Shown here piece after piece: positions 21,111-25,373 of a stretch of 25,373 bases of DNA. Source of the DNA: a virus; the IMG/VR virus record IMGVR_UViG_3300044984_000949, positions 1 to 25,373 of that record. One strand, given 5' to 3'. The translations under genes were made by a program, and so were the position numbers. Position 1 is the stretch's first letter; each line of letters begins with the position of its first letter. The notes under the pieces are model-generated. The model did no database searches. It saw only the letters and a program-made list of their open reading frames with translations, and was not told where the DNA came from.

Positions 21111-21402
21111 TGTCGTAAATTTCTTGGAAGGCCCAGGTGGTGTAATAGTTGATCGAGAAGTTGGGCGGAGTTATTGCTAGCACGCCAAGACGAGAATAGT
21201 CGAGATCATGAACGCCAGGAAAAGCCTTTGTATGAAACAACATCTGACGAGCTACATGTCTTACAAGTTGATTTGGTATCTCGAGGTCTGTTATGTCTAC
21301 GCCAGGCGAATCAACATGCTTGAAAAGGATTTCTTCGAGTTCGTTTATCAATGAGCAGATCTTTTTCTGCTCGCGAGTTTCTATTAAGGATGCCATCTTC
21401 AT
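21100..21402 (-). CDS. Unknown 100-residue protein
   Basis: A 100-residue protein starting MKMASLIETREQKKICSLI. The first half is helical and acidic; the second has VRHVARQMLFHTK and ends in a Tyr-rich segment (NYYTTWAFQEIYDNAV). It overlaps the next gene by 11 bases and the previous by ATGA. No motif recognised. Confidence 0.65.
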   Translation of the reverse strand: MKMASLIETREQKKICSLINELEEILFKHVDSPGVDITDLEIPNQLVRHVARQMLFHTKAFPGVHDLDYSRLGVLAITPPNFSINYYTTWAFQEIYDNAV

Positions 21403-21599
21403 GAAGGTATGTGTTTGTCGATTAGTTCGTTCAGATCGTCTTCATCAATAGGATGAATCCTTACTTGCTTAGTAAGCGCGTCCACGAACGAAATGTACGC
21501 GCGGATATCATCGATTAGGCGGCCAACAACGATAGGTGCTGGAGACTCGAGCAGGTTCTTACACGCGTCTTGCTTGTTAATGTTTTCAAGTGTTATCAT
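21399..21599 (-). CDS. Unknown 66-residue protein
   Basis: A 66-residue acidic protein, MITLENINKQDACKNLL onwards, with a helix-strand-helix look and a Pro in LESPAPIVVGRLID. ATGA overlaps at both ends place it in the same translationally coupled run as the ThyA-fold gene. No family recognised. Confidence 0.65.
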   Translation of the reverse strand: MITLENINKQDACKNLLESPAPIVVGRLIDDIRAYISFVDALTKQVRIHPIDEDDLNELIDKHIPS

Positions 21600-21865
21600 A
21601 CAACATTTATTCCGGTTGAACTAATCCTGAATCGGTACTGTGTCTCTTCAGGTTTCTTAGCATCTCCCTTAATGACAATCCCGCGCAACTCATTCATATA
21701 AATCACTGACGGCGGATTAGTAGTCTCGTCGCAAATGACTTTGATACGAACACACTCCTTCAGACGATCCTCAAGTTCTTTCGTAACCTTTGCGCGCAGC
21801 TCAGGCGTATTAGCTTCGCCGATTACCTTCTCAAGTACTTCCTGAATTGTTTGATATGTTGTCAT
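21596..21865 (-). CDS. Unknown 89-residue protein
   Basis: An 89-residue protein with a helical N-terminal half (MTTYQTIQEVLEKVIGEANT) and a beta-rich second half containing PPSVIYMNELRGIVIKGD. It has ATGA overlaps with both neighbours. I do not recognise it. Confidence 0.65.
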   Translation of the reverse strand: MTTYQTIQEVLEKVIGEANTPELRAKVTKELEDRLKECVRIKVICDETTNPPSVIYMNELRGIVIKGDAKKPEETQYRFRISSTGINVV

Positions 21866-22122
21866 GCGTTTTTGATTGCCGGGGTGATTAGAGTTCCGTC
21901 GCCATTATGAGTAAGCCAAAACATAAACTCGTGAGCGTCAAGCTTGGACTGATCAATATTTCCATACTGTAACATCAGGCCTGCGAGGAATTGTGTTAGG
22001 AGCATAACTCCGCGTGTGTTAGGCTGGCGCTCGCTTCTGATCTTGCCTAATAGCTGATCAAGCTCAGCCTCAACCTCTGCCTTGGTGATGATGTCTTCAC
22101 GATGTTGTTCAGCCATGTTCAT
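21862..22122 (-). CDS. Unknown 86-residue helical protein
   Basis: An 86-residue protein, MNMAEQHREDIITKAEVEAE onwards, predicted all-helical with a hydrophobic helix GVMLLTQFLAGLMLQYG too short and polar-flanked to be a confident membrane segment. It follows the ThyA-fold gene by an ATGA overlap and could act with it, but no family is recognised. Confidence 0.65.
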   Translation of the reverse strand: MNMAEQHREDIITKAEVEAELDQLLGKIRSERQPNTRGVMLLTQFLAGLMLQYGNIDQSKLDAHEFMFWLTHNGDGTLITPAIKNA

Positions 22123-22868
22123 TTGTAAAGCTTGTTATAGTTTTCGAGCGTGATGTGGTGTTCGCCCGTCTTCGCGAAGTGATCGAGCAAATAGAATTGG
22201 CGTTGGTAGACGTGCAACGATGACACCTGCCAATGAACATCACCTAGCTCATATAAGCTGTTGAAACGTGGCGCATTCAAAGCATAAAGCACAAACTTCT
22301 GAACGAAGAGTTGCCAAGCCAGGTCATTGCGGAAGCCTGCCCATGCGTCGTTAGAGCGCATCTGAACGATCACGTGCAGTCGATTGTTGCGAATGATGTA
22401 CTGCACGGCGTTCGTGCAAACGAAATCTTGCATGCCATTCGTGTTGAAATCAACATGCATTGTCGGCCGCGTGTAGATCATTGTTGCACGTCGAGACGAC
22501 GGCGACTGCAATAGCGTGTCGATGACATTGCAAACCTGTGCACCGTTTTCTTTGGAGAAGATGAGGTACCCGTAGTTCGAGTTGATGAGACCATCAGGAG
22601 AAGCAACCGCCTTCCAGATCTTAGGCACCTCGCCAGGAATGTCATTCACGTTGAGCGACTTCGAGATGTACCAATCAATCTCGTTTTGGATGTAAGGATA
22701 GTTGGGTACACCAAAGATTGCAGACTCGTCAGCAATGAATGAAGCGCCGAGGATCTCGACTGTATCAGCACCGGACAACGAACCTGTGTCATTTGTTACG
22801 ATATCTCCTCTTAGGTATTTTTCAACGAATGCTTGCCGAATGTCGGCAACTTTATAGATTGGTAGCAT
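22119..22868 (-). CDS. ThyA-fold enzyme, probable dCMP hydroxymethylase
   Basis: A 249-residue protein of the thymidylate synthase fold. SSRRATMIYTRP (124-135) binds the phosphate; FVCTNAVQY (149-157) holds the nucleophile C151; RSNDAWAGFRNDLAW (171-185) aligns with RSCDVFLGLPFNIAS of ThyA. The residue that binds the base is Asn177 in E. coli ThyA and Asp179 in T4 dCMP hydroxymethylase; here it is D182, exactly 31 residues after the Cys in all three. Asp at this site selects cytosine. The product would be 5-hydroxymethyl-dCMP or a related dCMP derivative. The His after the Cys (PCH in ThyA) is Thr. ThyX at 8825-9652 covers dTMP synthesis. Confidence 0.82.
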   Translation of the reverse strand: MLPIYKVADIRQAFVEKYLRGDIVTNDTGSLSGADTVEILGASFIADESAIFGVPNYPYIQNEIDWYISKSLNVNDIPGEVPKIWKAVASPDGLINSNYGYLIFSKENGAQVCNVIDTLLQSPSSRRATMIYTRPTMHVDFNTNGMQDFVCTNAVQYIIRNNRLHVIVQMRSNDAWAGFRNDLAWQLFVQKFVLYALNAPRFNSLYELGDVHWQVSSLHVYQRQFYLLDHFAKTGEHHITLENYNKLYK

Positions 22869-22875
22869 ATTAGTA

Positions 22876-22904
22876 ATTATATCACATTCTTCGTGCGTTG
22901 TAAA
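22876..22904 (-). promoter_or_regulatory. Sigma70-type promoter of the ThyA-fold operon
   Basis: On the minus strand: TTTACA (22899-22904), 17 bases, TATAAT (22876-22881) preceded by TGA as an extended -10, then 7 bases to the ATG at 22866-22868. The -10 box contains the stop codon of the upstream gene. The predicted mRNA has essentially no leader. Confidence 0.85.
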
Positions 22905-23242
22905 ATCAAATCTTGTAATGGATTAAAGGCAAGAGCTGCGTCCATCTCCTCTTGGAATGACATCGGCGCCTTAGGCGATTCACAAACAACTTCACGAGAC
23001 GTTCGGAGTGGTCGTTGTGGACGTAATGTAGGTTCCCAACCTTTTATTTGAATTGATGTTGGATGCCACCCAGGTGAGACAGTCTCTTCTACAGCCGGAG
23101 GACTTTTTCCTCCAGTGACAACACAAATTGAGCAAAGGTCTCCCCAGACGCTAGCATCAACTAGAGAGTTGCAACCTCGGCAGTGAACTATATTGCGAGG
23201 CGACGGAGGTGCAGGTGGCGCAGGCGGCGGGATGAAACACAT
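22877..23242 (-). CDS. Proline-rich zinc-ribbon-like protein
   Basis: A 121-residue protein. The frame is open from 23296, but the ATG at 23240-23242 overlaps the previous stop by one base (TAATG), so I choose it. The first residues MCFIPPPAPPAPPSPRN form a proline-rich stretch, followed by two Cys pairs, CRGC and CSIC, separated by about 15 residues, a likely small zinc ribbon. The C-terminal half is low-complexity and Pro/Arg-rich with a final helix. Function unknown; protein-binding or nucleic-acid binding is possible. Confidence 0.65.
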   Translation of the reverse strand: MCFIPPPAPPAPPSPRNIVHCRGCNSLVDASVWGDLCSICVVTGGKSPPAVEETVSPGWHPTSIQIKGWEPTLRPQRPLRTSREVVCESPKAPMSFQEEMDAALAFNPLQDLILQRTKNVI

Positions 23243-23607
23243 TAGTCTTCTTTCGTCATGGCGATTTCCCGCCAACGTTCTGCTTCGGCTTTCCAAAGAT
23301 CGCGCTCATGCTCGAGCCGGTCGCATTTCTCGACGAGCGCATCGAGTTGATCGAACGTCGAAAGAATCGCTTGGGTCTCTTGCTGTTGCATCGTTTTCGT
23401 GTGCATATCAAAATTTATATGCACTGGGATGGCGGGTTTATCAGTCCGCTTCTTTTGAACGCTCACAATACGAAACATGAACTTGTTCTCAAGATCTTGC
23501 TTACGCTCTATTGTAAATTGCGAGGCGAGCCTACGCAACTCTTCAGCTGCGTAGGCCCACGTCATAGACGGGATGTAGGCGTCTCCGCCTCTTGAAGTGT
23601 CACTCAT
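23242..23607 (-). CDS. Unknown protein with C-terminal coiled coil
   Basis: A 121-residue protein. The middle (DKPAIPVHINFDMHT) is strand-rich and residues about 80-115 (QLDALVEKCDRLEHERDLW) form a probable coiled coil rich in Glu, Leu and Arg. The ATG at 23605-23607 lies directly beside the opposite-strand homing endonuclease, so its original upstream region has been occupied by that gene. I find no convincing promoter for it there. Function unknown. Confidence 0.65.
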   Translation of the reverse strand: MSDTSRGGDAYIPSMTWAYAAEELRRLASQFTIERKQDLENKFMFRIVSVQKKRTDKPAIPVHINFDMHTKTMQQQETQAILSTFDQLDALVEKCDRLEHERDLWKAEAERWREIAMTKED

Positions 23608-23619
23608 TTGGAAATAAAT

Positions 23620-24222
23620 ATGGTTATGTACATCGTGTATGAAACTACTAATTTAGAGACTGGCAAAATTTACATTGGTGTTCATAGAAATGGCGGAGAT
23701 CATGATGACTATCTTGGTTCAGGCACTCTAATCTCTAGAGCAATCAAGAAACACGGAAGATCAAAATTCAAAAGAGTTACGCTTCATGAGTTTGACAACG
23801 CGACTGAAGCATATGCTAAAGAACGTGAATTAGTAACAGATGAATTCATCTCAAGTGGAAATGTGTATAACTTAAAACCAGGCGGGCTTGGTGGATTTAC
23901 TAGAGAGAATGGTCAGCGGCTTGTTGGCAAATTTGGGAAAGAGCATCCGGCATCATGCAAGCGATCTGATGAATCACGCAGACGAATATCTGTTGCTAAG
24001 AAAGGAATGACATTCTCAGACGAGCATAGGAAAAATTTGTCTATTGCTAAATTGGGATCTTCTGCTTCCGATGCTACTCGTAGAAAAATGTCTATAAGTT
24101 CAAAGCGGCATACATCAAAGAAGATTGAATACTCCGGCAAGACCTTCTCTAGCATTATTGAAGCAGAGCAGCTTACCGGAGTATCGCGTTATCTTTTGCT
24201 CAAACACGGATCACTTCTGTGA
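23620..24222 (+). CDS. GIY-YIG homing endonuclease with NUMOD-type DNA-binding repeats
   Basis: The only plus-strand gene, 200 residues from the ATG at 23620-23622 (a TTG at 23608 in frame would add four). A GGAAA lies upstream of the ATG. The N-terminus MYIVYETTNLETGKIYIG carries the GIY-YIG motif, with YLGSG and the catalytic Glu in AKERELV following. The centre has two NUMOD3-like repeats (DESRRRISVAKKG, DEHRKNLSIAKLG) and the end a NUMOD1-like segment (FSSIIEAEQLTGVSR). It is visibly more A+T-rich than its neighbours, consistent with recent transfer. Its stop overlaps the 3' end of the RNA ligase gene by 12 bases in a convergent arrangement. Confidence 0.93.
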   Translation: MVMYIVYETTNLETGKIYIGVHRNGGDHDDYLGSGTLISRAIKKHGRSKFKRVTLHEFDNATEAYAKERELVTDEFISSGNVYNLKPGGLGGFTRENGQRLVGKFGKEHPASCKRSDESRRRISVAKKGMTFSDEHRKNLSIAKLGSSASDATRRKMSISSKRHTSKKIEYSGKTFSSIIEAEQLTGVSRYLLLKHGSLL

Positions 24223-25278
24223 ATCGTAGTGCTTCGAGATGACCTTGAAGGAATGAGCAACGTATGTCTTTGCGCCGCCAACATCGCGTTCAACTCCGTC
24301 AGGGCAAACCATGATGTTCGACTCGCGCTCGATGACGTAGTCACCGTGGTTGATCACGACGCCTTCGAATGGCTTGCCGTCAATCTTCTTGAGACCAACG
24401 GAGTACTTGTCGATGAGTTCCTGTGTAAGCACCACGTCACGCTCGAGGATTGGCACAGTTGGAAGGCCGAGTTGTTCAGCAACAAGCGGGTAATAGAACG
24501 GATGACCTTTACGAGCGTAGCGGCGTTCATCGATGAGATATACGGAGAAGATAGCAAGACCTGCCTTTTCCTTCGCATGCGGATTGAATGAGTGCGCTTG
24601 AAGGCCATCGCCATAAGACTCGCCTCGGATACAAAGCGACATGCCAAGCTCAGTGCAGTATTGAACAAGCTTGTTCTTGATGTCATACCGTTCGATCTGT
24701 GCTGTGTAACGGTTGGAGCACTCTTCCTTGTATTCCATCGTGCGGCCCAGCACGCCGAACTCCTTTGTCTTGACATTGTAATATGCAGACCATGATTGGC
24801 CGTCGATCTTCAGAGACACATCAACCTTCTCACCGAAAGGCAAGCGGCCCGTGATGTTCTCCCAACGCTCTTCGTCGGTCTTCGGGATGCCGAAAGGAAG
24901 GGCACCCTTTGCAGAAAGATCTTGGGGAAGCGGTGGCTCGTAGTGTTTGACGCCAAGCAATTCAGCAACATCAAATCCTTCAGTCCCGTAGGAATTAGCC
25001 AAACCAACTTGCTCGAACTTCACGATGATGCCTTCCGAGAATTCACCGCGGAGCTTCACGGCCTTGATACGACCAGGAGAGTACTTGCGATAGCCCTCAG
25101 CCCATGCTGCATCTTCAGGCAAGACAGAGTCAGGCTGAATGTAGATGATGAGGTCGCCAGCGGAATGCAGGCCCTTTTCGGTCACGCATTGGTAACCCAA
25201 CACCTTGACGAGATCAAGACGGTCCGCATTTGGATGCGGTTCAACAGAAATTAGTTTTTCTACAGAAGCGATTTTCAT
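24211..25278 (-). CDS. RNA ligase, Rnl5/DraRnl-like
   Basis: A 355-residue protein. An N-terminal OB-like domain (SVEPHPNADRLDLVKV, as in tRNA-binding domains) precedes a nucleotidyltransferase core: motif I SLKIDGQS (155-162, K157 adenylated), motif III CIRGESYG (216-223), motif IV FEGVVI and motif V SFKVISK near the end. An N-terminal OB domain before the catalytic core is the hallmark of the Deinococcus Rnl5 family, also found in T4-like phages. It seals RNA breaks, plausibly tRNA cuts made by host defence nucleases. It has its own promoter with ATG 7 bases from the -10 box. Confidence 0.88.
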   Translation of the reverse strand: MKIASVEKLISVEPHPNADRLDLVKVLGYQCVTEKGLHSAGDLIIYIQPDSVLPEDAAWAEGYRKYSPGRIKAVKLRGEFSEGIIVKFEQVGLANSYGTEGFDVAELLGVKHYEPPLPQDLSAKGALPFGIPKTDEERWENITGRLPFGEKVDVSLKIDGQSWSAYYNVKTKEFGVLGRTMEYKEECSNRYTAQIERYDIKNKLVQYCTELGMSLCIRGESYGDGLQAHSFNPHAKEKAGLAIFSVYLIDERRYARKGHPFYYPLVAEQLGLPTVPILERDVVLTQELIDKYSVGLKKIDGKPFEGVVINHGDYVIERESNIMVCPDGVERDVGGAKTYVAHSFKVISKHYDSQK

Positions 25279-25285
25279 TTGTGTT

Positions 25286-25314
25286 ATTATATCAAATTTT
25301 GGTGAGGATGTAAA
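25286..25314 (-). promoter_or_regulatory. Sigma70-type promoter of the RNA ligase gene
   Basis: On the minus strand: TTTACA (25309-25314), 17 bases, TATAAT (25286-25291) with a TGA giving an extended -10, then 7 bases to the ATG at 25276-25278. Spacer and ATG distance are identical to the promoters at 22876-22904 and 19902-19930. Confidence 0.85.
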
Positions 25315-25373
25315 TCAGATTTTCATCCACGCGGGAGATCGTGAAGGGCCAGCGTGATGTTGTTTTCTTCGAT
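25292..25373 (-). CDS. Partial CDS, C-terminus only, frame uncertain
   Basis: The end of an upstream gene probably enters from the right edge. Two frames are open at the edge: one ends in NLIYILTKI with TGA at 25292-25294, directly beside the -10 box; the other ends in LALHDLPRG with TGA at 25323-25325. I prefer the first because it fills the gap to the promoter, as the upstream gene does at 22877, but cannot decide without more sequence. Confidence 0.35.
   Translation of the reverse strand, partial: SKKTTSRWPFTISRVDENLIYILTKI

Noticed and set aside
23615-23643. TATTTA 7 bases upstream of the ATG at 23605-23607, with TTCATA 17 bases further
   Set aside because: The ATG distance fits, but both hexamers match the consensus poorly (about three and four of six).
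24205-24240. Possible bidirectional terminator at the convergent ends of the endonuclease and ligase genes
   Set aside because: Only a three-pair palindrome could be found and there is no T-run on either strand.
24796-25254. Plus-strand open frame of 152 codons
   Set aside because: It is antisense to the RNA ligase, whose motifs are all intact; treated as a shadow.
1-25373. At least 15 copies by eye of GTTAGGC or its complement GCCTAAC, well above chance for a 7-mer
   Set aside because: Most copies fall in frame as Pro-Asn (CCT AAC) or Leu-Gly (TTA GGC) codon pairs inside genes, so codon and codon-pair bias explains them better than a site motif.

Overview
This window is a piece of a T4-superfamily tailed-phage (myovirus) genome. 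UvsX recombinase, a gp41-type DnaB helicase, ThyX, two polynucleotide ligases, exact T4-type late promoters (TATAAATA) and almost continuous packing with ATGA or TAATG junctions all point this way. It resembles the environmental T4 relatives that carry ThyX more than classical coliphage T4. The host cannot be read from the sequence. All genes but one lie on the minus strand, so the text follows transcription from right to left. I see no rRNA, tRNA, CRISPR array, insertion sequence or convincing rho-independent terminator, and no gene-free stretch above 300 bases.

Right part (25.4-19.9 kb): an Rnl5-type RNA ligase with its own promoter; a GIY-YIG homing endonuclease on the opposite strand filling the next interval; small unknown genes; then an operon led by a ThyA-fold enzyme whose specificity residue is the Asp typical of dCMP hydroxymethylases, followed by small unknown proteins, a HAD hydrolase and a NADAR-domain protein.

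Middle (19.9-13.7 kb): the most interesting region. One promoter at 19.9 kb heads a tightly coupled run: Nmad1/MazG-like protein, KdsC-like HAD phosphatase, SIS sugar-phosphate isomerase, ribulose-phosphate 3-epimerase, a fused sugar nucleotidyltransferase plus APH-type kinase, a glycosyltransferase, then a C5-cytosine DNA methyltransferase. Taken with the dCMP-hydroxymethylase-like enzyme, it reads as a phage-encoded route from a pentulose phosphate to a nucleotide sugar that is transferred to modified cytosine in phage DNA. D-arabinose is the favoured sugar by inference.

Next (13.7-8.6 kb): replication and nucleotide genes (UvsX, gp41-like helicase, ThyX) with several tiny proteins between them, two of them too short for ordinary ORF cutoffs.

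Left part (8.5-0 kb): probably late-expressed. Exact late promoters precede an AAA+ ATPase and a basic, capsid-internal-like protein. Between them lie a zinc metallopeptidase, two unrecognised proteins (one possibly nuclease-like), a second ligase-family nucleotidyltransferase and a pol-beta-type nucleotidyltransferase; after them come a NadM-like nucleotidyltransferase and a small phage protein.

Three early-type promoters share one exact layout (TTTACA, 17 bases, TATAAT, 7 bases, ATG), which predicts leaderless or nearly leaderless mRNAs.
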